Assembly (NCBI GenBank): GCA_963556145.1
Contig: OY744465.1
Coordinates: 7,130,001-7,194,000 of the forward strand
Origin: Hygrocybe punicea
Taxonomy: Eukaryota; Basidiomycota; Agaricomycetes; Agaricales; Hygrophoraceae
Reading direction: 5' to 3'
DNA length: 64,000 bases
In this document: positions 54,329-64,000 of the stretch, piece by piece
How the letters are laid out: each line of letters starts with the position of its first letter
Position numbering within the stretch: the first letter of the stretch is position 1
Program-made: the position numbers and the translations under genes
Notes under the pieces: model-generated
Database searches by the model: none
Told to the model about the DNA's origin: nothing
The model's input: the letters and a program-made list of their open reading frames with translations, nothing else

Positions 54329-57300
54329 TTACTCCATCTTGTTGGAAAAGGCAGTTTCTGCTTGTGCTATCATATTCCTCCACATTACCATTTGTTTTTC
54401 CGCATAACAGATGTGCCCCCTCAGTCCCAGACCAACTTTGTCACGACGTGCTTCCCATTGCACCTTCTGGTGTTGCAGCCAACGAATCACGTTACCCATT
54501 TCTGACTTGACACTTTGCAATTCTTCAGACCACCGATCATATCTGGCCTTGCCACGGAGCCAGTTTACACGATACACTGTATAGCAGTAAGATCTTCCAT
54601 GAATTGCTGTAGCAGAACCATTCACCTTCTTGCATCCAATCGTTGTCACCAGTATTATTCCTTTCTTTCCTCCGCCAGATCCAGGGCAGCTTGTGACTCC
54701 TCTGGCCCACTCTATTCTCCTCAAGCATATCACCACTCATCTTGATATCCTCCTGCCTCAGCACTTTGAAATGATCCAAAATGTCTGCATTCCCCCCTAG
54801 ATTGACCAATGCTCGACGAGCCTGCCTGTAGCTGGTGGCATATTTACCAACTTTTTGCTGGATGGCATGTATGTCGTCCCATGCTCAAGTCTTCTTCTTC
54901 TGGCTGTTTGCTCCACGAACAGAGGTTCGAAAGATTACCATTTTCTCACCCAGTGTCATCCTCAAGTTTTCCAAACAATCATTTGCTTGGCCCACCCTGA
55001 GTTCCACCTCCTGAGCCACCAAATTTTCCAAACCCAGCCGAGCACATTCCTCCACTCCTAAGGTCGATGGCATTGTGAGTCGGCAATTTTCTGGCCATTC
55101 TGCAACATGGTCATCATCTTCTTCGTCTACCCCACCCTCCTCATCCACATCCACAATCCAGTCATCAGCAGTGGGATCATAATTGACCAGATTACACTCA
55201 TCCACGTCTTCACCAAGTATTCCTTGTATTTTTCTGTGGAACGAGTCGATCCGAGACTGCAGTCTATTTCGCCGATCCTCCAGATTTGCCTTGTCTGTGA
55301 AACTGCCTGTTTTTTGAACAGCACGAGCCGTTGTTTTCAGAGTATTCCTGTAGGGTAAACAAATGTCAAAGAGACGATCGATGAGAATGAGGATACATCC
55401 TACTGTGCTTGTTCTATGTTTATTCCTTCATTTAAGATGGTCACCCGACCAGCCATTACATCTTTGGGATTCCCTGTCATCAGTCTCAACCTGATCTCAG
55501 CCTGCGATGGTGCTGGTGAAACATCATTACCGTGTCCAAAACACCAACACTTTACAAGACAAACCTTTCTCCATTCTGACGTCGAATACCCTCAAGTAGT
55601 CACCACGGAAATCCATTGCCCTTCTTTCTTCTTCCTTCCACTCCGCCAGCACTTGCTCATCCACAGTTTCGGAAAGCTCCTCAAAGGCTGCCTTCATTTC
55701 CTGCATTCCATCTACTGCTTTATCATATCGTTTCAACAAAGACCGAACTGTGTGACAGCTATGGTGATGATATGTATTGATGACATGCCTATGAATCACC
55801 TACCCATTCCTACCAACTTCTTCCAATTCGAAACCCTCATAAGGTCATCCAAGATCTCACGTCGTTGGGATTTTGACATGAAACGAATAAAACTGGAAAT
55901 CTTGTTGATGATAGCCCACAGTGTCTCCAAAATTTCACCATCCTGCTGACCAGCACCACGAACGAAGTTGAGACTGAATAGGGCAAAACACTTGGCAACA
56001 TGTGCACCAAGATGAAACTTGCCCACAGCCCCAATGATCTCAAGCGCCTCAGGGAGAGTGAGGTGGTCAGAATCGGAAACCCTTTTAGCGAAATTGATCA
56101 GCCAACTGCAGGCAATATCATATTCCACCAGTGCTTGGGTGATACCACTGTGGCACAGCCTATTGAGAGCATTGCATATCGAATAATCAACGTTCATGTG
56201 TCTGGTGCAGACTCTTTAATAAATTTGTCACGATTCATAGCTCAAAATACATGACTAACCGTTCACCCTTCTGGAAGTCGACGACACTGTGGGGTACAAA
56301 GCAACCATGCTTGGCACATGCACATGCACCGATGCCAGTAGCGTATAAGTTATGACGATTGGCGTTTGCTTGGTTGACGGCCTGGTGATTGGAGCACTGT
56401 GACCTCTGATACATGATCATTGATTTAGCATTCACGAAATTCACAATTCGATAAATACCTCTTTGGACTCCAGGGAAGCTGCCAGATGAGCACAATAAGG
56501 TGCATCCTCAACCATATAGCCTTGTCCATCGATAAGCCCAACGTCGTCATCAGGCTTCCGCATGTTAATCTGCTCAGCTTTGAAATTGCCATCGACGACG
56601 ATGCTGGGCCTGTAAAGCCACCTGTTTCCCTGTTTGGTGTGGAACTACATGAAAGCTGATCAGAATGACCCACTGATGCGGTCTATCCATCCAGTTCTGC
56701 AGAAGATTTATCCCTGGCTGGGGACATGCAGGGCAAAACAATGCCAGATCGCCATTACCAGGCTCCCTCTCAGTGTCATGCCCAAATCCGAATCATTTCT
56801 TGAGGTGCAAGTATCGCCACTGTCTTGACACCCTCATTAGCTCACGATAACGATCCTGAACACCATAACTCAGTACTCCGTTCTGTATGCACAATGTAAC
56901 AAAACAACTAGTATATCACGAACCGGCAATGTATCTGGAAATGCATTGGAAGACAGTCTCCTTAACTTGTTATAAAAGTTGTTTGCAGACATTTTGCACT
57001 CCATCGAATCAATGTAGAAATGATCCAGGAGCTGGAAAGTGAATGCTGACGACGGCCGTTTTGCTGTTGCAGGATACAAATGCATTCGAAGTAGTTGAAT
57101 ATCTCGAGTGGGGGCATCTGGGCAGGAGCACCATCGGATTCAACGTCGGTAAATTCCATTCGTATGAGTGACAGTTATGATATCTTCCTCGGCGTGAACT
57201 GCCAAAGCCGGATCCAAATTGTCCTCCTCACCACCACCCGACATAAGAACATCATGCAGATATGTATCTTCGACAGATGGCTGGGGGCCATCTTTTCTGT

Positions 57301-57892
57301 ATGATGGACAATCGCCTCCACCATGGCCAAGACGCATGACCAGGCCAATCGTATTAAGGTCATGTTTCAGGAAACATCTGCCATTCCATATCTCAATTCT
57401 GTGGAATGGATTATGAATGTGTGTCTGCAAACAACAATGCTGGCAGAACGAAGGGCAACCATAGCAATCAGGGCAACGAATGGTGATATCGGCCATCAGA
57501 CATGACTGGCATGTAACATCGGAAGGGGGGGCCTCAGATGATAAGAGTTCGGAGAGGTATTGCTTGTGAATCGCTTTCCAGGCTTCCATTTCATCATTCT
57601 GTGTCTAATTGACATGCAATCAAAATCAAGTTGTACAGATAATAGTTGTGTCAACCTTTCCACACTTATTGCGATGTCTCCTTGTCTGAGGGTCCTCCTC
57701 TTCCACAAGCGACGTTGAGGGCAAGGGAAGATCTTCACTCCTGTGTGATTGTTTTACAGGACTTGGCAGACGAATAACTGGACGAGCCTTGACTGTCTTT
57801 CCACCTCGTTTCTTTTCCACCACCATAAATTCAACCTCTCTGGCAAATTCCTTTTTTTTTCCCGACCGGGAAATGACTTTTGATTTTGGCAT
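54329..57892 (-). pseudogene. KDZ transposase with CxC2 cysteine cluster, one in-frame TGA
   Basis: An ATG at 57,892 opens MPKSKVISRSGKKKEF. After an intron comes the CxC2 cluster: CQSCLMADITIRCPDC, PSFCQHCCLQTH, PFHRIEIWNG, GLVMRLGHGGGDCP. Then IRWCSCPDAPTRDIQLLRMH, LYPATAKRP, FQLLDHFYIDSMECK; CPACPQPGINL; VVDGNFKAEQINMRKPDDD; CSNHQAVNQANANRHNL, HGCFVPHSVVDFQKGER; VDYSICNAL, VEYDIACSWLINF; KFHLGAHVAKCFALFSLNF, GQQDGEILETLW; and the C-terminal LPSTLG-type helix (TLGVEECARLGLENLVAQE, LGEKMVIFRTSV) and VNWLRGKARYDRW to 54,329. These are the ordered KDZ blocks, with DGNF, YDIA and DGEI--E as likely acidic catalytic positions. Introns are short and in place. One TGA at 57,142-57,140 interrupts IYRR-IRWCSC. 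Otherwise the gene looks intact and CpG-rich. Confidence 0.82.
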
Positions 57893-58035
57893 GGATGAAC
57901 AATAGTTAGATGAGTGTGGGAAAAGTGAGAAAATGACACGCCTTATAAAGACCAATACACAAGGCAAAACACATGGATAATAATAAAGATTATTATGTCG
58001 CATAATATACAAATATATTTGAGGACAGGAAAATG

Positions 58036-59800
58036 TTACAAATCCGATGAACTGTCAGAATCTGATACCATAGTTGGGGCCTCAAACCAACCGGGGACCA
58101 ATTTAACATCACCGGATGAACCCTCCTTTCCTTCCAATACAACCCTTTCCAGCGCATCACCCTGAATGCAATTACAAACAGCTTGCCTGCGCAACGCCCC
58201 CTGGAGTTCCTGACGGAGCGTGGGTATCCGCCAGTCTTGCCATGGATCTTTGGCAGCTCTGATAGCAATCTCGTCACCCAGCATGATGTTCATCATTTCT
58301 ATTGGGTTTTCTAAGAAGATTCGGAGGAAGTGCAGCATGTAGATGCCGCAATCATCAAAATTCGGCTGGACAGGTACCTGAAAACAAACGTTCAATTCAT
58401 TCACAACACGGAGGTTAGACGTGGTTCACCTTGGGGGTGATTCTCTTGATAGGTGCCAGCTTTTTCACCTGTCTGGTGTTCTTCGCAATGCAGGCTAGCC
58501 ACGCATGAACCAGGGATATATCTTTTTGATGGTGTGCTGGGGGCAGTGAATTGAGAACAAATGTTACGCTAACCAACGATGAGTAAGTTCAATGCAAAGC
58601 TGAAATGGATAACTACGTGTGTAGTCCATCAGGAGGATTTTCTAACAAACATGCAGCAGGATTTGCCACGATAATCAAATACCAGTGGTCACTGATGGTG
58701 AAGTGAGATGTTGCCTTCACAAAAACTGACTACACTCACCCAGTGGGCACAGGAAAGACCAAGTATGGGAGCGAAAATATGTCGATTGCCTTCATCCACC
58801 TCTTCAAACTCTTCACCCCGTTCTTCCTATGACCAGATTTAGAGGAAATGAAGTTATATGAACAACCAAGCAACGTGCACCTCAGTTTCTCCATGAAAAA
58901 AGTAATGAATATGTGTATGTTTGCCGGCAACTCCGGCTGATGGATTGCTGCTTGTTGCAGAGCGTAACTGAAACGGGGAATAAGCTACTGCACTGGAGGG
59001 TTGAAATGTACCTACTGGGTACCGAAATTAATCAGTTCGTCATCTAGCCAATCCTTTTCCAAACGTTGATATGACATCCACGGAACAGCACCCCGCTCTG
59101 AGTATTTTGCAACAGTACATGTGTTTTCAAACCTAGAACACCTGAGGTGAGTGACGGGCCTGGCCATGGCAATGTGATGTACATGACCGCATCTCGCCTT
59201 TCATTCAACTGCAAAAATCGGCCATTGGTTTCGATGTCATTTCTGTTGAAGTAGAGATTAGTTGTGGTATGATGAATGTGTGATACTCACTGTAAATACT
59301 TGATGCTACTTTCGCCCAGTGTACTGGTGAGCAAACTGAGCAAATCCGCATACATATCTGATGTCCAGGATGCATGCTCGTTGTCGAAATAAATGCCAAT
59401 TTGATGTTTTGAAACAATCTCTGAGTATCAATTGCAGTCACATGTAAGCTTATTGAAATGGTGGCGTACCATTGTTCTCTCTGCCTAAAAACACACATGT
59501 GGCTTTATCCACATGCCAAGAAATAAGCACATACAATACCAAGCCGCGTATCTGCTCTTCATTTGGTTTGGTGGCCTACAAAATTACTTGAATATCAATG
59601 GTGGGCTGTTGAAGACTGACAATCACCTGGCAACTGACAACATCGCGTTCCACCAATAGTTGCATGGTCACAGAGCTGTCCTCTGTCAAAATACAACAAA
59701 CACTTGTATACGACAGTGAGTGATGATTAGGATGCTGAACATGATGACTTACCATGATCCTTTGCATTCAAACTCGACAGATGTGGTCCCTTCCGGAGAT
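58036..59800 (-). CDS. Ulp1-like cysteine protease of the KDZ element
   Basis: The last exon (58,382-58,036) reads VPVQPNFDDCGIYMLHFLR, the Q-N--DCG-Y-L motif that holds the catalytic Cys of C48/Ulp1 proteases, and ends in an acidic Ser tail. The preceding exons contain WMKAIDIFSLPYLVFPVPTG joined across a short intron (GTGAGT...ATCAG) to DHWYLIIVANPA, which gives the catalytic His (GDHW). Upstream exons include LNAKDH, EDSSVTMQLLVERDVVSCQ, ATKPNEEQIRGL and RLFQNIKLAFIS, each bounded by plausible GT...AG sites. The start is not fixed. It lies head-to-tail just upstream of the KDZ gene (gap about 140 bp). Ulp1-type proteases are known passengers of KDZ and other eukaryotic DNA transposons and remove SUMO-like modifiers. 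Confidence 0.7.
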
Positions 59801-60189
59801 TTGTGTTAGGTGTTTCCACCAGAGACCGTGAAAAGGACGGGGAGTAGGAGAGATGGCATATTCGATTGATGTGAGGTTATGCACGTGATGGTTGAGAACA
59901 AAGAGAGCTGTTCAATCATGTGATGCCGGGTCACATGTAATGTGGTCCCGTGACATCACACATGCATGATGTCACGCCGCTGTTGGACACATTTAACGCA
60001 GTAGGGAAATTGGATAGCAAAGAATAGGTCATAGCAGCGCTGCACAAATTGCACATCCTCTATGAGATTGTCCATTCCCCACGTAGCCATTATTCTATGT
60101 TTTCTAGTAGATATGATACCCTAAAATGGGCATTTGTTTTTATTTGGTCAGAAATCACCTTATTCCATCACATCCTGAGTCGCACCATC
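59801..60189. other. Region upstream of the protease gene, no gene seen
   Basis: Holds TGATGTCAC/GTGACATCA-type inverted motifs around 59,935-59,985. This is a likely promoter region of the minus-strand protease gene. No coding frame is supported. Confidence 0.4.
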
Positions 60190-60700
60190 AACGTTGGCCA
60201 AGGTAATTTCTCTTGATTCCAACACACTACCATCTTGCTGCATGGCAATAATCACTAGTATGGCAGCAAATGACAGCGCCGTTGTTTCCTTGGTAGGGTG
60301 CTGTACCAGGGAAATGTGGAACGCCGCATTTACGGCGGTTCTTGTTGACGTGCGGCCTGGTAAAGCTGCTGCTTTTCATGACATTGAATGCCTCCCCCAG
60401 TGTGTTTACAACATTACACTGACCCCACTTTTGATTGTTTAGGATGTGCCTGAAATCTATTCGTGTCTTTTCATGCGGCCGTCACTGAACAAGAACAATA
60501 TTCTGTCCGATGGCTCGGCATGATGCGATCGGAAGATGCAGGCCATGCACGAACGCCGTTCCTGAAAGGAGGCTGGCCACACATGTTTGGTGTGGACGAA
60601 AATGTTCGTATGCGTATGGGATATTTCGTTCACCTAGCCACTAGGTTTGTTGCAGGTGTGCTACATCCCTTGATGGTCGGTGAAACCTGTGAACGTTAAT
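60190..60700 (+). other. Possible exons of an unidentified plus-strand gene
   Basis: A frame at 60,463-60,699 reads EQEQYSVRWLGMMRSEDAGH and FLKGGWPHMFGVDENVRMRM before a possible donor. A nearby frame reads GAVPGKCGTPHLRRFL between candidate splice sites. Composition is gene-like and CpG-rich. I do not recognise the protein. It could be the 5' part of the dioxygenase gene or a separate gene. Confidence 0.3.
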
Positions 60701-61323
60701 TTTCACCAACCGCCCACATATACAGTTGAAATCAAGGCAAAGGTGTTCATTATTCGGCAGCGACACTGTAATTAAACGTCTGTGCAACAAAGTGCCATTC
60801 ACAAGCTTCCTGCCCAGAGCATGAATTTCAAATGTAACAATATACAGTACTGACGTTTCCGTAACTACGGGCCTTTGCAACACTGCCATTTACGACTTTC
60901 CTAGCCAGTATATGAATGCACACAACAATGAGTCATGCCTGTGACTTGTCACCATCCAAACTTGGCCACATCATGTGAGTCAAGTCATTTCACATGATGA
61001 AAACCAACCACGTTTGTCACTTGAACAAATACAACCAATCACAAGCGCTGATTGAATTCATTTTCCCATCCTTCGTTGTTTTCCCCCTCATCATTGTACA
61101 TCCCACACTGCGAGATTGTTGTACCGGGCAACAATCTCGCATTATGGGATGCCACGCACTTTAGGTTACATATCATTCTTCTACCCGAATGGTGAGTGGT
61201 TTGTTATGTCTCTGCTGAATGCCATTCACTTAGAATATTCGTAAGTGACTGATTGTTTGTCACTGCGATTGATCTTCTACAGCTTCCTGCCAAGGTTTCC
61301 ACATGCATTAATTGTGGAATCAG

Positions 61324-62115
61324 TACGTGCCAAACCGATGGTGGCCGGTCCTCGGACATGGGTGCTTGCTGCTGCCAGTCAACCTGGAATGAAAAGGTGG
61401 GTGAATCTCACCGATTTGCTTGCCAGGCAACCTCCTTGCAACAGGCCTGGCGGTATACCCGTTTACATCCAAGGTGTGTGTCTTCTCATTTTAATATTGC
61501 GCTTTTAGTAGTGATTCACTTTCATTACAGCTGCTCTTTCCATCATGTTTTGTGGCGGTGAATAGGCTTACTGACAATTTTACTGCGTTCAGATAAGTTA
61601 TCCATGAGCGCGAGTTGTGGCATCAGTGCGTGCCAAACCGGTGGTGGCAGGTCCTCAGACATGGGCGCTTGCTGCCGCCAGTCAACCTGGAATGAAAGGG
61701 TGGGTGAATCCCCCTGATTTCCTTGCCAGGCAACCTCCTTGCAGCGGGCCTGGCGGTATTCCTGGCTACAACCGAGGTGTGTGTCTGCTCATTTTAATAT
61801 TACCCATGTTGACAGGTTGACTCACAGGTGATATACGTCGTCTTATAGTAGTGATTCCCTTTCATTACAGCTGCTCTGTCCATCATGTTTTGTCGTGGCG
61901 AATAGGCTTGCTGACAATTTTACTTATTTCAGACCACTCCTTCATAGCGCAAGTTGTGGCATCAGTGCGTGCCAAACCGGTGGTGGCCCATCCTCAGAAA
62001 TGGGCGCTTGCCACTGCCGGTCAACCTGGAATGAAAGGGCGGGTGAATCCCCCTGATTTCCTTGCCAGGCAACCTCCCTGTAGTGGGCCTGGTGGCCTTG
62101 TTGATGTCAAGAAAA
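61324..62115 (+). repeat. Tandem triplication of a 150-nt phase-1 exon
   Basis: Three segments, 61,324-61,473, 61,627-61,776 and 61,966-62,115, are each exactly 150 nt. The acceptors are AATCAG, CATCAG and CATCAG; the donors are GTGTGT, GTGTGT and GTAAGT. All sit in the same codon phase, so all three can be joined in frame. Each encodes a 50-residue module with VRAKP-VA and W-LA-A-QPGMK--VN, then D-LARQPPC--PGG. The introns between them are also related. Module function is unknown. Confidence 0.7.
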
Positions 62116-63989
62116 GTAAGTCTTGCTGTACTTTTGACTATTCTATCATTCACCAAACGACACAGGTATCAATCAGCTTATAAATGTGCATGGTCTGTAT
62201 ATGTATATACACTGAATCTGCTCGGCATTGCCATTTTTTGTGCTATATTGTGTGTTATATCATAGTTGGTCGTTCTTGTGACATGGCGAAATTGCTGTAT
62301 GCAGCAAATTATTAAATGCTAAAAGTTCTAACCATAATAACACCTTATTAAATTATACCGCCTCGAGGCCACCATGTGTACTAAAACTGACCTAACCAAT
62401 TCTCAACCAATCTCACTTCTCAACCATTATGTACGCCGACAGAATCCCCTCAAAGAATGCACAATCCAAGGCAATGGAAGCCTCGCTTTCCATCAACATG
62501 AAAACAAAGGATTGTGGTCTCGCTCCAAATCTAAAGAAACATATGTGGACGAGGCTGAGAAGAATCCTCTCAAACACTACATCGTATTATAGGAAGTCGG
62601 GCATGCGCCCTCCGAAGTCTCCTGTAGAGGAATGCAAACGGCTGAGGTCAGATCCATGCTGCTTCAATGTCATATCTTACATGTTTTGTAGATTACGTTT
62701 GATGATGCTGAGGGATCAGCTTCCAGTTAGCAAGGTCTTGGGAGATTCGGCCCCAGATTGCGAAACATTCTCCAAGTCGGACATGGTCTCAGAATCCGAA
62801 CTGGAGAGGGTTCTCCTCACTGTGGCAGCCGCGATTTTGAACCCTAGTACGTTGCTGCCATGAAAGTCGGCATATTTAGACTGACATCTTGCCTCAAAGT
62901 AATTGTGCCCTTGGATGCGAATAGACTGGCAAATCGAGTGAAGAATATCAAGGACACTTCGGATGCTGACAATGAAAACCTACTCAGGTTTTTTCAGGAG
63001 ATTCACATCGGACATGTGAATGAACCAGCTACAGTAATCGACACGTGTGGTTCAATTTTGGTCTGGTATCTACCTGATGTTGTAACTCCAAGACATATTG
63101 TGAGTCACTTGCCCCCCAGAAATGTGGTTTTTGACAGTACCCACTGCGACACAGGAGGAATTGAATGTCAGTGCTGAAATGATAACCGAAATTCTGGAAG
63201 AATCCTATTCAGAGTCCCTCAAAAAACTTGAGAAAGGGAAAGATCCGCAATGGAGGAAAGATCCAAACATTTTCTTTCCACCTCCAAACCCACGATTTCA
63301 CCCAGGATCAGTGGATTTCACCGCAGCATGGTTTGCTCAGGGTAGAGAGGTAACACCTTTAGTTAGTCGTCTGTTTTACATGAGCTGACTGCCTGTTTTT
63401 TCAGCGACTTACCGATAGGTTGATCACGTCGACAACTCTTCGAACAACTGAAGCCACCATGTGGATGGCTGCAATCGAACCCAGCGAGCTGATCTTCAAC
63501 GCAATTACTGCGTTAACCCATCAGTCATTGTACACAGCTGGCCTTCTGGCTGTGACGAAAATCCGGGACGGCGAAACGATCGAGAACGTGGAAACACACG
63601 AAAATGCTAAGGAGTGGACATCTGTTTACACTGGAATCGCCGTTATCGTTAACAGGATTACAACTCGACACAGAGATGCTGGAGGGTGTCCAGAATGGTA
63701 TGATTTGCTGGCGAGTTTTGGGACACATACGAACGCGGAGCTAGCCATCCCTGAGTTGGATGCTACGTTCTCTTATTCGCCAGGAACCGTCATCGAAATT
63801 TGTGGCAAGGTTCTCAGTCACAGTGTAGGCAGATGGGAGGGCGGTGAAAGAATATGCATGGTGCATTATATGCGAAACATGGTACATGACCGTCTCAACA
63901 TTGACAAGCCCACCTGGAGCCGACACAATGTGTTTGCAAGGGAGATGAATGCCGAGTTTCGGGCATCACAGGAATGGAGATGGAATTAG
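61324..63989 (+). CDS. TET/JBP-like 2-oxoglutarate/Fe(II) dioxygenase (2OGFeDO), start unresolved
   Basis: Clear exons are about 62,429-62,846, 62,900-63,099, 63,155-63,349 and 63,405-63,989, with introns of 53, 55 and 55 nt that all join in frame. The C-terminal domain has FTGIAV-type YTGIAVIVNRITTRHRD (HxD at 63,669), EWYDLLASFGTH, SPGTVIEICGKVLSHSVG (distal His at 63,819) and WEGGERIC (Arg at 63,849), then VHYMRNMVHDRL. HxD...H...R is the metal and 2-oxoglutarate site of this fold and the spacing fits the fungal TET/JBP group, which oxidises 5-methylcytosine. Conserved upstream blocks are NPIIVPLDANRLANRVK and FTAAWFAQGRERLTDR. The first part probably includes the triplicated exon, but the link between 62,115 and 62,429 is not resolved. 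It is transcribed away from the KDZ and protease genes. Confidence 0.7.
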
Positions 63990-64000
63990 CTATTGTGCCA

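Overview
The window looks like nuclear DNA of a filamentous basidiomycete, probably an Agaricomycete. The reasons are the very short GT...AG introns (about 43 to 57 nt), and the presence together of KDZ transposase with its CxC2 cysteine cluster, DUF6589, Tnp2-type CACTA, Helitron Rep-PIF1, hAT, PIF/Harbinger, RecQ-like and TET/JBP-like genes. I see no rRNA, tRNA, CRISPR or bacterial gene organisation. Almost every recognisable coding region belongs to a mobile element or is a decayed gene; no clear housekeeping gene is present. Family names rest on motif recognition, not on database searches.

Layout. 0-3 kb: the end of an acidic protein, a weak small two-exon gene, an acidic low-complexity ORF, a hairpin and a decayed zinc-ribbon ORF. 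3.1-5.4 kb: a non-autonomous hAT element (8-bp duplication GACAAGAC) that carries two solo LTRs. 6.2-7.1 kb: an HNH-nuclease-like pseudogene broken by frameshifts. 9.0-13.0 kb: a PIF/Harbinger-like transposon with ~215-bp terminal inverted repeats, a DDE transposase and a convergent Myb/MADF-like second gene. 13-21 kb: old, CpG-poor remnants (PIF1-like helicase split by a solo LTR, KDZ-like C-terminus, hydrophobic ORFs). 20.9-23.2 kb: a long LTR carrying a foldback MITE. 23.5-24.4 kb: a second non-autonomous hAT. 25-30.4 kb: a CACTA/Tnp2 element. 30.5-30.8 kb: a perfect 160-bp-arm palindrome. 31.8-34.7 kb: a hAT transposase. 35.5-37.9 kb: a RecQ-like pseudogene with a GCN/CTG repeat in its helicase core. 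38.0-40.3 kb: a DUF6589 pseudogene. 41-45.5 kb: dispersed repeats, tandem repeats and foldback MITEs. 45.8-52.7 kb: a Helitron Rep-helicase gene split by a solo LTR. 52.9-54.2 kb: a 44-bp minisatellite with a 396-bp higher-order period.

54.3-64.0 kb is the most interesting part: a KDZ transposase with CxC2 cluster (minus), a Ulp1-like cysteine protease gene (minus) and a divergent gene on the plus strand whose C-terminus reads as a TET/JBP-type 2-oxoglutarate/Fe(II) dioxygenase (HxD...H...R). It is preceded by a tandemly triplicated 150-nt exon. KDZ elements and TET/JBP oxygenases are known to be linked in basidiomycetes; the added protease and triplicated exon make this copy worth a closer look. 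Elsewhere many elements are CpG-poor, and 13 of 14 premature stops I could place are TGA, as expected if methylated CGA codons decayed. A DNA-demethylation-type enzyme therefore sits in a landscape that appears shaped by cytosine methylation.
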